DNA of 64,000 bases from Cellulomonas dongxiuzhuiae (lineage in GTDB: Bacteria > Actinomycetota > Actinomycetes > Actinomycetales > Cellulomonadaceae), in assembly GCF_018623035.1 (NCBI RefSeq), contig NZ_CP076023.1, positions 682,001 through 746,000 on the forward strand. Direction: 5' to 3'. Below the pieces are notes generated by a model that had not been told where the DNA came from, ran no database searches, and saw only the letters and a list, made by a program, of their open reading frames with translations. How positions within the stretch are numbered: the first letter of the stretch is position 1; each line of letters begins with the position of its first letter. A program made the translations under genes and the position numbers. This document shows, piece after piece, positions 1 through 9,628 of the stretch.

Positions 1-1
1 G

Positions 2-3000
2 CCGGACCCGGGCGCGGTCGGTCGCTTCACGATGTACGACGGTGCGTACACGCCCGTCGGCCCGCAGACGCTGACCGCCGGTGAGTGGACGACCATCGGC
101 GGCACGTACACGCTGCCGGCCGGTGCGGACGCGAGCACGGTGAAGTTCGCCGTGGAGGCCGGCACCTGGGGCAGCTCGGAGGTCGCCGCGACGTTCCCCG
201 ACTTCCTCGTCGACGACGTCCTGGTCACCCGCGCGACGGGTGCCGCCGACCCCGTGGACCCCGTGGACCCCGGGGCCCCCGTGACCGTCCTGGCGTCGGA
301 CTTCGAGTCCGCGCTGACGCCGTGGGTCGCCCGCAACGCCACCGTCACGCGCACGACGACGGACGCGCACACCGGCACGGGTGCGATGCTCGTCGCGGGT
401 CGCACCGACGGCTGGCACGGCGCGCAGACACCGATCAACCCGATCTTCGCCACCGGTGGCACCTACACCGTCTCGGCGTGGGTCAGGCTGGCGCCGGGCG
501 AGACGGCGACGACCATGAAGATGACGGTGGCCGAGACGCCCGTGACCGACACCTCCTACGTGGAGGCGGCACCGGCGGTCACCGTCACGGACGGCGCCTG
601 GGTGCAGCTCACCGGCTCCTACACGCGCGGCCCCGGCGTCACCGGTGGTGACCTCTACTTCGAGGCCGCCGGCCTCACGACGAGCTTCCTCGTCGACGAC
701 GTCACCATCCTCGGTCCGCCGGTCGCCACCGGCCCCGGCGACGGCTGGGTCCCGGACCTCGAGGGCTTCGTCCCCGGCGGTGCGGTCGACCCGACGACCA
801 CGCCCGTCACCACGGCCCGCACGGTCGAGGGCGCGACGAACACCGCCGCGCTGACGTTCGACGACGGCCCCAACGGTGCCGACACGGCCGGGCTGCTGGA
901 CTTCCTGGCGGCGAACGACCTGGTCGCCACCTTCTGCGTCATCGGCCAGAACGTCACGGCATCCGGTGGTGCCGCGACGCTGCAGCGGATCGTGTCGGAG
1001 GGGCACACGCTGTGCAACCACGGCACGTCGTACGCGGACATGGGCGGCATGACCAAGGCGCAGGTCGAGGCCGACCTCAAGGCGAACCTCACGATCATCC
1101 GCAACGCGCTCGGTGACCCGAACGCCCCGGTGCCGTACTTCCGTGCCCCCAACGGCAGCTGGGGCCAGACGGCCGCCGTCGCCGTCGCGCTCGGCATGCA
1201 GCCGCTCGGCGTGACCAACACGATCTCCGACTGGGAGCCCCTGGACGAGGCGACGCTGACTACGAACCTGCGGGCAGCCATGCAGAACGGCCAGATCGTG
1301 CTCGTGCACGACGGCGGCGGCAACCGTGCCGCGTCCGTCGCCGCGACGCGGACGGTCGTCACCGAGAAGATCGCCGCCGGCTGGGCGTTCACGCTGCCCA
1401 CGGGCGGTGCGGACGGCTCGTACGTCCCGTCCGGCAGCATCGACGCCGACTTCGAGGACAACACCCTGCAGGGGTGGACGGGCCGCGACGTCGGCAACGG
1501 CCCGCCCACGGTCGACGTCGTCGAGCCTGGTCACGCGTCGAGGTACGCGGCACGCATCTCGAACCGCGACGGCCACGGCGAGGGTCTGATCGCCGACGTC
1601 ACGGGCATCTTCGAGGGCGGCGCCACGTACGACTTCTCGGCGTGGATCAAGTTCGAGGGCGCGCCCGGTGACGTCTCCCTGACGGCTGACGTGGACAACA
1701 CGTACCCGAACCTGGTGCATCTGACGGGCATGGCGAACGACTGGGTGCAGGTCTCCGGGACGTTCGCGATGCCGCCGTACACGACCAGTGCGCGGCTGTA
1801 CTTCGAGACCCACTACGCCGGCGGCAACACGTCGACCTTCCTGGTCGACGACATCACCTTCACCCAGCGGCCGGACCCGAAGATCCAGAAGGACCTGCCG
1901 GCGCTGTTCGACTCGGTCGACGTGCCGCTCGGTGTGGCCATCGACGCCCGGGAGACCCAGCGGTCGGCGGCGGAGCTGCTCAACCAGCACTTCGAGCAGG
2001 TCACGGCCGAGAACTCGATGAAGCCGGAGAACTGGTACAACGGCCGCACGTTCGCACCGAACGCGCAGACCAAGGCCATCATGGACTACGCCGTCGCCAA
2101 CGACCTGCGGGTGTACGGGCACGTGCTCGTGTGGCACGCGCAGACGCCGGCCTGGTTCTTCCAGGACGACGCGGGCGCGGCCCTGCCGGTCAACGACGCG
2201 AGCGCGGTGATCGTCCGCCAGCGGATGGAGGACCACATCGAGAACGTGGCCCGCTGGATCGCCGAGGAGTACGGCGACTTCGGCTCGCCGACCAACCCGG
2301 TCGTCGGCTGGGACGTCGTCAACGAGGTCATCTCCGACCAGGACCCTGACGACGGCATGCGTGCCAGCGACTGGTACAAGTACCTCGGCGAGGAGTTCGT
2401 CGACAGCGCGTTCGAGTACGCCGACACGTACGTCAACGGCGTGTACCTCGCGCCCGGGGCGGACCGGATCCCGCTCTTCATCAACGACTACAACTCCGAG
2501 CTGAAGAGCAAGCAGGACCGGTACTACGCGCTGGTCGAGCGGCTCCTCGAGCGTGACGTCCCGATCGACGGCGTGGGCCACCAGTTCCACGTCTCGCTGT
2601 CGGTGCCGGTCTCGTTCCTCGAGGGTGCGCTGGAGCGGTTCTCCGGTCTGGGCCTGCTGCAGGCGGTCACGGAGTTCGACGTCACCACGGGCGCCCCGGC
2701 GACGGAGGCCCTGTTCATCGAGCAGGGCTACTACTACCGGGACGCGTTCGAGGCCTTCCACCGGTACGAGGACCAGATGTTCTCGATCACCGTGTGGGGC
2801 CTGTACGACACCCGGTCGTGGCGGAACTCCAGCGGTGGGCCGCTCGTCTTCGACGAGGGCATGCAGGCGAAGCCGGCCTACCACGGCATCGTCGGCGGCG
2901 ACCTGCCGGCGCGGATCCGCACCGCCAGCTCGTTCGCCGGGGACGTGGCGCTCGACGCCGACGCCGCCGCCGACGTCGCGTGGCAGCAGCTCCCGCTGCA

Positions 3001-4378
3001 CGACGTGGAGGGGGAGGTCGGTTTCCAGACCCGCTGGGCGCCGGACCACCTGACGGTGTACGCCGCCGTGCAGGACGCCTACGACACCCTCGAGGTGCAG
3101 GTCGGCGACGAGACCTACGCGTTCTCGCGCACCGGCTCCGGTGACGTCGACGGCGTCGTGTCCGACACCGCCGACGGGTGGGCCGCCGTGGTCCACGTGC
3201 CGGTGGCTGCCGAGCTGGGCGACGTCCTGCAGTTCGACGTCCGGGTCGTCGACGGCGACACGGTGGTCGGCTGGAACACGCCCGGTCACCTGGGCGAGCT
3301 CTCGCTGGTCGACCCGCTGTCCACGGTCGAGGTCGTCAGGACGGCGGCCGAGCCGACCGTCGACGGGGAGGTGGACACGCAGTGGCAGGACGCGGCCACG
3401 GTCTCCACGGGCAAGCAGGTCGACGGCGCGCCCGGTGCGACCGCCACCGTCCGGACCCTGTGGAAGGGCAGGACGCTGTTCGTCCTGGCCGACGTCGTGG
3501 ACGCCACACCGGACACCTCCGCCACGGCGGCCCACGAGAAGGACTCGTTCGAGATCTTCCTCGACGCCGGGAACTTCAAGAACCCGACCTTCCGGTACGA
3601 CGACCTGCACGTGCGGGTCGACGCGGCGGGCGGGGTCACCATCGGTCAGGGTGACCAGGGGTTCCACATGGCCCGGATCCAGGCCGAGGTCGTCACGACG
3701 GCCACCGGGTACCGCGTGGAGGCGGCCGTCGACATGCTCGACCAGTACGTCGGCCTCGGCACGTTCCACGGCCTGGACTTCCAGGTGAACGACGCGACCG
3801 ACGGCGAGCGCACCTCGGTGCGCACGTGGGCGGACCCGACCGGTCTGGGCTTCCAGTCGCCGCAGCGCTGGGGCGTGGCACAGCTCGTGTCCGCTCTGAC
3901 GCCGCCCGTCGACGGCGTCGAGCCGGAGCTGTCCCTGTCGACGCCGGACGTCAAGGCCGGCGGCGCTGTGGCGGTCACCCTGACCGGGTTCACGCCCGGT
4001 GACACCGTGACGATCGGTCTGGTGGGCCCTGCGGGTACCACCGCGCTGGGGTCGGTCCTCGTGGCCGGCGACGGCACGGCGTCGCTCACGGTGACGATCC
4101 CGGCCGGGACGGCGGCGGGCGCGTACCGCATCGCCGCCGCGGTCGACGGCGACGTCCTCGCGGAGGGCGCGCTGACCGTCCTCGCGGCGGACGCGGCAGC
4201 GGGCGCGGGTGGCACGGCGGCGACGCCGACGACCCGCGGCGGCAGCCTCGCCACCACGGGTGCCGGTCTGGGCCTCGGTCTGCTGGGCCTCCTGGTCCTG
4301 CTGACCGGCGCGGTCCTGCTGGTCGTCCGCCGACGCGGCCGCCTGGCCGCCGAGCTTGGTGGCACGCTGCGCCGCTGA
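2..4378 (+). CDS. Modular GH10 xylanase with CE4 deacetylase domain, LAXTG-anchored (5' partial)
   Basis: Secreted xylan-degrading enzyme whose start lies upstream of the window; the frame is open from base 2. Counting from the Met codon at base 32, modules in order are: the end of a CBM4_9-type module (to ~70), a CBM22-like module (~85-235), a CE4/NodB polysaccharide deacetylase (~270-460; TFDDG, RAPNG, LVHDG motifs), a CBM4_9 module (~470-620), GH10 (~620-960; acid/base Glu765 in WDVVNEV, nucleophile Glu881 in TEFDV), a degenerate CBM9-like module, a good CBM9 (~1100-1290) and an Ig-like module. It ends with LATTG (residue 1406), a hydrophobic helix and an Arg-rich tail, a class E sortase-type anchor. 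CE4 motif 2 has Tyr334 where the second metal-binding His is expected. GH10 cuts beta-1,4-xylan; CE4 would remove acetyl groups. Two paralogues follow directly. Confidence 0.93.
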   Translation, partial: PDPGAVGRFTMYDGAYTPVGPQTLTAGEWTTIGGTYTLPAGADASTVKFAVEAGTWGSSEVAATFPDFLVDDVLVTRATGAADPVDPVDPGAPVTVLASDFESALTPWVARNATVTRTTTDAHTGTGAMLVAGRTDGWHGAQTPINPIFATGGTYTVSAWVRLAPGETATTMKMTVAETPVTDTSYVEAAPAVTVTDGAWVQLTGSYTRGPGVTGGDLYFEAAGLTTSFLVDDVTILGPPVATGPGDGWVPDLEGFVPGGAVDPTTTPVTTARTVEGATNTAALTFDDGPNGADTAGLLDFLAANDLVATFCVIGQNVTASGGAATLQRIVSEGHTLCNHGTSYADMGGMTKAQVEADLKANLTIIRNALGDPNAPVPYFRAPNGSWGQTAAVAVALGMQPLGVTNTISDWEPLDEATLTTNLRAAMQNGQIVLVHDGGGNRAASVAATRTVVTEKIAAGWAFTLPTGGADGSYVPSGSIDADFEDNTLQGWTGRDVGNGPPTVDVVEPGHASRYAARISNRDGHGEGLIADVTGIFEGGATYDFSAWIKFEGAPGDVSLTADVDNTYPNLVHLTGMANDWVQVSGTFAMPPYTTSARLYFETHYAGGNTSTFLVDDITFTQRPDPKIQKDLPALFDSVDVPLGVAIDARETQRSAAELLNQHFEQVTAENSMKPENWYNGRTFAPNAQTKAIMDYAVANDLRVYGHVLVWHAQTPAWFFQDDAGAALPVNDASAVIVRQRMEDHIENVARWIAEEYGDFGSPTNPVVGWDVVNEVISDQDPDDGMRASDWYKYLGEEFVDSAFEYADTYVNGVYLAPGADRIPLFINDYNSELKSKQDRYYALVERLLERDVPIDGVGHQFHVSLSVPVSFLEGALERFSGLGLLQAVTEFDVTTGAPATEALFIEQGYYYRDAFEAFHRYEDQMFSITVWGLYDTRSWRNSSGGPLVFDEGMQAKPAYHGIVGGDLPARIRTASSFAGDVALDADAAADVAWQQLPLHDVEGEVGFQTRWAPDHLTVYAAVQDAYDTLEVQVGDETYAFSRTGSGDVDGVVSDTADGWAAVVHVPVAAELGDVLQFDVRVVDGDTVVGWNTPGHLGELSLVDPLSTVEVVRTAAEPTVDGEVDTQWQDAATVSTGKQVDGAPGATATVRTLWKGRTLFVLADVVDATPDTSATAAHEKDSFEIFLDAGNFKNPTFRYDDLHVRVDAAGGVTIGQGDQGFHMARIQAEVVTTATGYRVEAAVDMLDQYVGLGTFHGLDFQVNDATDGERTSVRTWADPTGLGFQSPQRWGVAQLVSALTPPVDGVEPELSLSTPDVKAGGAVAVTLTGFTPGDTVTIGLVGPAGTTALGSVLVAGDGTASLTVTIPAGTAAGAYRIAAAVDGDVLAEGALTVLAADAAAGAGGTAATPTTRGGSLATTGAGLGLGLLGLLVLLTGAVLLVVRRRGRLAAELGGTLRR

Positions 4379-4390
4379 CGGACCCGACGG

Positions 4391-4430
4391 AGCCCCACCG
4401 GCAGGTATCCCCCTGCTCGCCGGTGGGGCT
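4391..4430 (+). terminator. Rho-independent-type hairpin after first xylanase
   Basis: A perfect 12-bp stem (AGCCCCACCGGC with GCCGGTGGGGCT) closes 13 bases after the stop codon. There is no strong T-tract, which is usual for GC-rich actinobacteria. The stem resembles those after the next two xylanase genes. Confidence 0.75.
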
Positions 4431-4467
4431 TCGTCGTGCCGGCCGCACCCTTCCGGGTGACACCACA

Positions 4468-4551
4468 GAAAGTTTCGGGTCCTGATGAGGTGGTCATCCG
4501 CAGATTGCGACCGCTTCCCCCTGGTCGGATGACCAACTGTGTGCGTACCGT
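4468..4551 (+). promoter_or_regulatory. Putative promoter and operators of second xylanase gene
   Basis: The region holds a palindrome GAAAGTTTC (4468-4476), similar to CGAAA-type boxes reported upstream of Streptomyces xylanase genes. It also holds a perfect 10-bp inverted repeat, TGGTCATCCG (4491-4500) and CGGATGACCA (4526-4535). A TACCGT -10-like box lies at 4546-4551, about 39 bases before the start. CCCCCTGGTC (4517-4526) and the -10 block recur at matching distances upstream of the third gene. The promoter assignment is inferred. Confidence 0.45.
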
Positions 4552-4589
4552 GGGTCCGAATCGGACTTTCCGTGCGCAAGGGAGCGTCA

Positions 4590-7500
4590 ATGAGTCGGAC
4601 CCGGCACCACCGAGTGCTCGAAACTGTCGGATTCGGCGCGGTGGCAGCTGCCCTCGTCGCCGCCCCGCTCGTGGCGATCGGCCCCGCGGCCGCCGCCGCC
4701 GAGTCCGAGGTCGTCCTCGGTCTGGACTTCGACGACGAGACGACCGGCGACTGGACGCGCAGCGGCGAGCCCGTCCTCGGGTACGTCGACGCCGACGGGG
4801 GCAAGGCTCTCGAGGTCGCCGACCGCACGACGGACTACGACGGCATCTCCTCGCCCGAGGTCGCCTACGAGGCGGGTGTCGCCTACTCGTTCACGATGCG
4901 CGCCCGGCTGCCCGAGGGCACCGAGGGCACGGCAGGCATCCGCTTCGTCGTGGCCGAGGACTACACGTGGGTCGGCAGCACCACGATCAGCGACGACGCG
5001 TGGACGACCGTCTCCGGGACGTACACGCCCGCCGAGGACGTGACGCGTGCGGTCTACCTCGGTACGGGTGACCTGTCCGGCACCGAGGCCGGCACGCCGT
5101 ACACCTACCTCGTCGACGACATCGAGATCACGCGCGAGGGCGAGGGCGCCGAGCCCGAGGTCGTCCTGGCCAGCGACTTCGAGGCGGACGTCGCGCCGTG
5201 GGTCGGCCGGGGCGCCGCCACGATCGCGCGCACGACGGACGACGCGCACGCCGGCGAGGCGAGCATGCTCGTGTCCGGCCGGACGGCCGACTGGCACGGC
5301 GCGGCGACGCCCATCGCGTCGCTGTTCGCCGCGGGGTCGACGTACGACATCTCGGCGTGGGTCAAGCTCGCGCCGGGCGAGGCGGCCACGACCGTCAAGG
5401 CGACCGTCGCCGAGACCCCCGAGGCGTACACGCAGGCCGCCCCCGCGGTCGACGTGACGGACCAGGAGTGGGTCGAGCTCACCGGCACGTACACGCGCGG
5501 CGCGGCCGTCACCGGCGGTGACCTGTACCTTGAGGCCGCCGGCGCGACGACGAGCTTCCTCGTCGACGACGTCGTCATCACCGGCCAGACCGTCACCGAC
5601 GACTGGGAGCCGGACCTCGAGGGCTTCGTCCTCGGCGGCGCGGTCAACCCGACCAGCACGCCCGTGGGCGCTGCGCGCGGCACGGGGAACGTCGCCGCCC
5701 TGACGTTCGACGACGGCCCCAACGGCGACGACACCGCCGAGCTCCTCGACTTCCTCGCGGAGAACGACCTGCCGGCGACGTTCTGCGTCATCGGCTCGCA
5801 GATCACCGCGCCCGGCGGTGCCGACCTGCTGCGCCGGATCGTGTCCGAGGGCCACACGCTGTGCAACCACAGCAGCGGCTGGGCCGACATGGGCGGGTAC
5901 ACCAAGGCGCAGGTCGAGGCGGACCTCAAGGCCAACCTGCAGATCATCCGTGACGCGCTCGGTGACCCCGAGGCGAAGGTCCCGTACTTCCGCGCCCCCA
6001 ACGGCTCGTGGGGCCAGACCATCCCCGTGGCGGTCGCGCTCGGCATGCAGCCGCTCGCGGTGTCCAACACCATCAACGACTGGGCCACGCAGGACGAGGC
6101 CGAGCTGACGGCCAACCTGCGTACCGCCATGCAGCCGGGCCGCATCGTGCTCGTGCACGACGGCGGGGGAGACCGGGCGGCCTCGATCGCGGCGACCAAG
6201 ACGGTCGTGACCGAGCGCCTGGCCGACGGCTGGACGTTCACGCTGCCCCAGGGCGGCGCGGACGGTGCGGGCTCCGGTGTGGAGCTGTCCTTCGACTTCG
6301 AGGACGGCACGCTGCAGGGCTGGGCGCCGCGCGCCACCGAGGACGGCGCCGCGACGGTCGCCGTGGCCGAGGGCGGGCACGACTCGGCGCACGCCGCGCA
6401 GGTGTCCGACCGCGTCCACCAGGGCCAGGGCATCCAGTACGACGTCACCGGGCTGCTGGCCGCGGGCACGACGTACGAGTTCGAGGCGTGGCTCCGGTTC
6501 GACGGCACGCCGGGCGACATGACGCTCAGCGCCCGCACCGAGACCGGGGGCACGAGCACCTACGGCAACCTCCTGTCGATCACCGGCGTCACCGAGGAGT
6601 GGACCCGCGTCACCGGCAAGTTCTCGCTGCCGGCGTACGAGACGGCCGCCGAGGTCTACTTCGAGACCGCGTGGGACAGCGGCAACCCCGGCAACACGTC
6701 GACCTTCCTGGTCGACGACATCACGTTCCGCACGCCGCCGCCGGCGACCATCGAGGACATCACGCCCCTCAAGGAGACCGTCCCGTTCCCGATGGGTGTC
6801 GCGATCGACAGCCGTGAGACCCAGGGCGACCCGGGCACCCTCACGCAGCGGCACTTCAACCAGATCACGGCCGAGAACCACATGAAGCCCGAGGCCTGGT
6901 ACGACGCCGAGGGCGCCTTCCGGATCCACCCCGAGGCGACGGTCCTGATGGACTCGGCCGCGGCGAACGACATGCGGGTCTACGGCCACGTGCTCGTGTG
7001 GCACAGCCAGACGCCCGCGTGGTTCTTCCAGGACGAGGCCGGTCAGCCGCTGACGGCGGACGACGCGGGCCAGGCGGTGCTGCGTGAGCGCCTGCGCACG
7101 CACATCTTCGACATCGCCGGGAACCTGGCGGGCACCTACGGTGCGTTCGGGTCGGACACCAACCCGCTCGTGGCGTGGGACGTCGTCAACGAGGTCGTGT
7201 CCGACGGGGCGGAGAACCCCGACGGGCTGCGCCGCTCCGAGTGGTTCCGGATCCTCGGCGAGGACTTCATCGACCTCGCGTTCCAGTACGCCGACGAGGC
7301 CTTCAACGAGGAGTACGCGGCGCCGGGCACCGACCGCCCGGTCGCGCTGTTCATCAACGACTACAACACCGAGCAGTCCGGCAAGCAGGACCGCTACTTC
7401 GCGCTGGTCGAGCGGCTGCTCGACCGCGGGGTGCCGGTCGACGGCGTGGGCCACCAGTTCCACGTCAGCCTGTCGCTGCCGGTCTCGGCGCTCGAGGCAG

Positions 7501-9362
7501 CGATCGAGCGGTTCGAGGCGCTCGACGTGGTCCAGGCCGTCACCGAGCTCGACGTCGCCACCGGCCTGCCGGTGACCGACGCCAAGCTCATCGACCAGGG
7601 CTACTTCTACCGCGACGCGTTCGACATCTTCCGGTCGCACGCCGACTCGCTGTTCTCGGTGACCGTGTGGGGCCTCAACGACGGCCGCAGCTGGGTCAAC
7701 GACAACGGCGCACCGCTGCTGTTCAACGACGACCTGCAGGCCAAGCCCGCGTACTACGGTGCGGCCGGGCAGGACCTGCCGGACCGCATCCGCACGGCAA
7801 CGGTGTTCGGCGGTCAGGTCGCGCTCGACGAGGACGCGACGTCCGCGGTCGAGTGGCAGCAGCTGCGGCTGCTGGACATCGGCGAGGCGGGCGCGTTCCA
7901 GCTCCGCTGGACCGCGGACACCCTCACGGTGCTCGCCGACGTCGACGGCGACGCCGACGCCCTCGAGGTGCAGGTGGGCGACACCACGTACACCTACGCC
8001 CGCGACGGCTCGGGGGATGTCGACGGTGTCGACGCCGACCGGACCGGCGGCTGGCGTGCCGTCGTGCACGTGCCGCTCGACGCCGCGGCGGTGGGGACCA
8101 TCCTGTCGTTCGACGTGCGGGTGGTCGACGGCGACGACGTCACCGGGTGGGCGAACGCCGGCGCGACCGGCACGCTGAGCCTCGTCGAGGAGCTCTCCTT
8201 CCACGAGGCCCCGCAGGCCTCGACGGCGCCGGTGGTCGACGGCGACGTCGACGGCGTCTGGGCGGACGCGGAGCCCGTCACGACCTCCAAGCAGGTGTCG
8301 GGCACGGGCACGGCTGTCGCCGAGGTCCGGACGATGTGGTCGGACGACACGCTGTACGTGCTCGCCGAGGTCACCGACCCCGACATCGACGTGACGGGTT
8401 CCGACCCGTGGATCCAGGACTCGGTCGAGATCTACGTCGACGCCGGCAACTACAAGAACGGCGCGTACCGCCCGCAGGACATGCAGATCCGCGTCTCTGC
8501 GGACAACGTCGTCTCGTTCGGCACCGGTGACGAGGCCGCGCAGCGGGCGCGCGTGCAGACCGCGACGTCGCGCACCGACGAGGGCTACCTCGTCGAGCTC
8601 GCCGTCGACCTGCTCGACGAGGGCGGCCTCGACACCTTCCACGGCGTGGACTACCAGGTCAACGACGCCAGCGCCGGAGCGCGCCTCGGCATCACCAACT
8701 GGGCCGACCCGACCGGTGCCGGCTACCAGTCGAACGCCCGGTGGGGCGTCGTCCGGCTCGTCGCCGCGGAGCCCGCACCGGGCCCCGCGACGGGCGTGCC
8801 CGCCAAGCCGCTGCTGTCGCACGACAACTGGGACGGTGACGGCTCCTTCACGGTGACGTCGACGGTGTGGTGGGGGCAGAACGCCCACACGCTGACCCTC
8901 CTGGAGAACGGCGCACCGATCGCCACGCAGCGCGTCGTCGACGCGACGCCGAAGGCCCAGACCGCGACCTTCGAGGTCACGGGCAGGGCCAACGGCTCGT
9001 ACTCCTACGAGGTCGTCGCGACCAACCAGCACGGCTCGACCACGAGCCGCGCCCTCGTCGTGCGGGTCGTCGCCGCGAACCCCGGGATCCCGGTGGTCGT
9101 GCACGACAACTGGGACGGCAACGGCAGCTACACGGTGTCGATGCACATGTGGTGGGGCACCAACGCCGACACGTACCGGCTCTACGAGAACGGTGTGCTG
9201 GTCGACACCCAGACGCTGACGCCGAACGGCCGCAACCCGCAGCACGCGGGGACGCGGGTCACGGGCCGCGCCAAGGGGATCTACAAGTACACCGTGGAGC
9301 TGTCCAACGCGGCGGGGACCACCCGCAGCATGCTCTCGATCCCCGTGGTCGTCTGGCGCTGA
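4590..9362 (+). CDS. Modular GH10 xylanase with CE4 deacetylase domain and C-terminal Ig-like repeats
   Basis: Secreted 1590-aa paralogue of the flanking genes. The ATG at 4590 is chosen for its AAGGGAG ribosome site and a clean signal peptide (~1-37). Modules: CBM4_9-type (~40-175), CBM22-like (~190-340), CE4 deacetylase (~365-560; TFDDG, RAPNG, LVHDG), CBM4_9 (~565-715), GH10 (~725-1065; acid/base Glu868, nucleophile Glu986), CBM9-like (~1066-1205) and CBM9 (~1205-1395). It ends with two Ig-like repeats (~1401-1490 and ~1497-1590) that share HDNWDG and WWG motifs and resemble chitinase A N-terminal modules. Unlike its neighbours it has no LAXTG anchor, so it is probably released or held by its binding modules. 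CE4 motif 2 has Trp431 where a metal-binding His is expected. It would act on acetylated xylan. Confidence 0.95.
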   Translation: MSRTRHHRVLETVGFGAVAAALVAAPLVAIGPAAAAAESEVVLGLDFDDETTGDWTRSGEPVLGYVDADGGKALEVADRTTDYDGISSPEVAYEAGVAYSFTMRARLPEGTEGTAGIRFVVAEDYTWVGSTTISDDAWTTVSGTYTPAEDVTRAVYLGTGDLSGTEAGTPYTYLVDDIEITREGEGAEPEVVLASDFEADVAPWVGRGAATIARTTDDAHAGEASMLVSGRTADWHGAATPIASLFAAGSTYDISAWVKLAPGEAATTVKATVAETPEAYTQAAPAVDVTDQEWVELTGTYTRGAAVTGGDLYLEAAGATTSFLVDDVVITGQTVTDDWEPDLEGFVLGGAVNPTSTPVGAARGTGNVAALTFDDGPNGDDTAELLDFLAENDLPATFCVIGSQITAPGGADLLRRIVSEGHTLCNHSSGWADMGGYTKAQVEADLKANLQIIRDALGDPEAKVPYFRAPNGSWGQTIPVAVALGMQPLAVSNTINDWATQDEAELTANLRTAMQPGRIVLVHDGGGDRAASIAATKTVVTERLADGWTFTLPQGGADGAGSGVELSFDFEDGTLQGWAPRATEDGAATVAVAEGGHDSAHAAQVSDRVHQGQGIQYDVTGLLAAGTTYEFEAWLRFDGTPGDMTLSARTETGGTSTYGNLLSITGVTEEWTRVTGKFSLPAYETAAEVYFETAWDSGNPGNTSTFLVDDITFRTPPPATIEDITPLKETVPFPMGVAIDSRETQGDPGTLTQRHFNQITAENHMKPEAWYDAEGAFRIHPEATVLMDSAAANDMRVYGHVLVWHSQTPAWFFQDEAGQPLTADDAGQAVLRERLRTHIFDIAGNLAGTYGAFGSDTNPLVAWDVVNEVVSDGAENPDGLRRSEWFRILGEDFIDLAFQYADEAFNEEYAAPGTDRPVALFINDYNTEQSGKQDRYFALVERLLDRGVPVDGVGHQFHVSLSLPVSALEAAIERFEALDVVQAVTELDVATGLPVTDAKLIDQGYFYRDAFDIFRSHADSLFSVTVWGLNDGRSWVNDNGAPLLFNDDLQAKPAYYGAAGQDLPDRIRTATVFGGQVALDEDATSAVEWQQLRLLDIGEAGAFQLRWTADTLTVLADVDGDADALEVQVGDTTYTYARDGSGDVDGVDADRTGGWRAVVHVPLDAAAVGTILSFDVRVVDGDDVTGWANAGATGTLSLVEELSFHEAPQASTAPVVDGDVDGVWADAEPVTTSKQVSGTGTAVAEVRTMWSDDTLYVLAEVTDPDIDVTGSDPWIQDSVEIYVDAGNYKNGAYRPQDMQIRVSADNVVSFGTGDEAAQRARVQTATSRTDEGYLVELAVDLLDEGGLDTFHGVDYQVNDASAGARLGITNWADPTGAGYQSNARWGVVRLVAAEPAPGPATGVPAKPLLSHDNWDGDGSFTVTSTVWWGQNAHTLTLLENGAPIATQRVVDATPKAQTATFEVTGRANGSYSYEVVATNQHGSTTSRALVVRVVAANPGIPVVVHDNWDGNGSYTVSMHMWWGTNADTYRLYENGVLVDTQTLTPNGRNPQHAGTRVTGRAKGIYKYTVELSNAAGTTRSMLSIPVVVWR

Positions 9363-9374
9363 CCCTCCCGACCC

Positions 9375-9406
9375 GGCCGGGGTGAGGGCACGACCTCACC
9401 CCGGCC
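9375..9406 (+). terminator. First hairpin after second xylanase gene
   Basis: A 13-bp perfect stem (GGCCGGGGTGAGG with CCTCACCCCGGCC) lies 13 bases after the stop. It is the first of two hairpins in tandem. Confidence 0.75.
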
Positions 9407-9412
9407 CTCCCC

Positions 9413-9454
9413 GGAGCCCCTCCGGCTGTCCCCCCCGACAGCCGGCGGGGCTCC
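9413..9454 (+). terminator. Second hairpin after second xylanase gene, C-tract loop
   Basis: Stem of GGAGCCCC plus CCGGCTGTC with its complement, carrying one internal mismatch, around a loop of six C. A closely matching hairpin with a C-rich loop follows the third xylanase gene. Confidence 0.7.
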
Positions 9455-9503
9455 GTCATTTCGGGACGAACCACCGTGTCCCGTCACCCGAACGGACTAT
9501 TCT

Positions 9504-9587
9504 CGAAAGTTGTCGATCTCGATTTTGCAACCATCCGCACAACGGTTCGGGCGCCCCCTGGTCTTTGCGCAGTTCGCCGCATACGGT
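9504..9587 (+). promoter_or_regulatory. Putative promoter of third xylanase gene
   Basis: An imperfect CGAAAGTTGTCG box lies at 9504-9515, CCCCCTGGTC at 9554-9563 and a TACGGT -10-like box at 9582-9587. Order and spacing match the second xylanase gene, which supports shared regulation, but the 10-bp inverted repeat seen there is not kept here. Confidence 0.4.
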
Positions 9588-9628
9588 GGCCCAGCGAATG
9601 AGACTTACTGCACGCAAGGGAGCGTCAA

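Noticed and set aside
32..34. ATG at base 32 as true start of the first xylanase
   Set aside because: The frame is open to the window edge, and the residues there lie inside a CBM module with no signal peptide, so the real start is upstream.
4587..9245. A 1552-codon open frame on the minus strand opposite the second xylanase
   Set aside because: High GC makes long stop-free antisense frames. The product is Arg/Val/Gly-rich with no recognisable domain, whereas the plus strand encodes clear GH10, CE4 and CBM modules.
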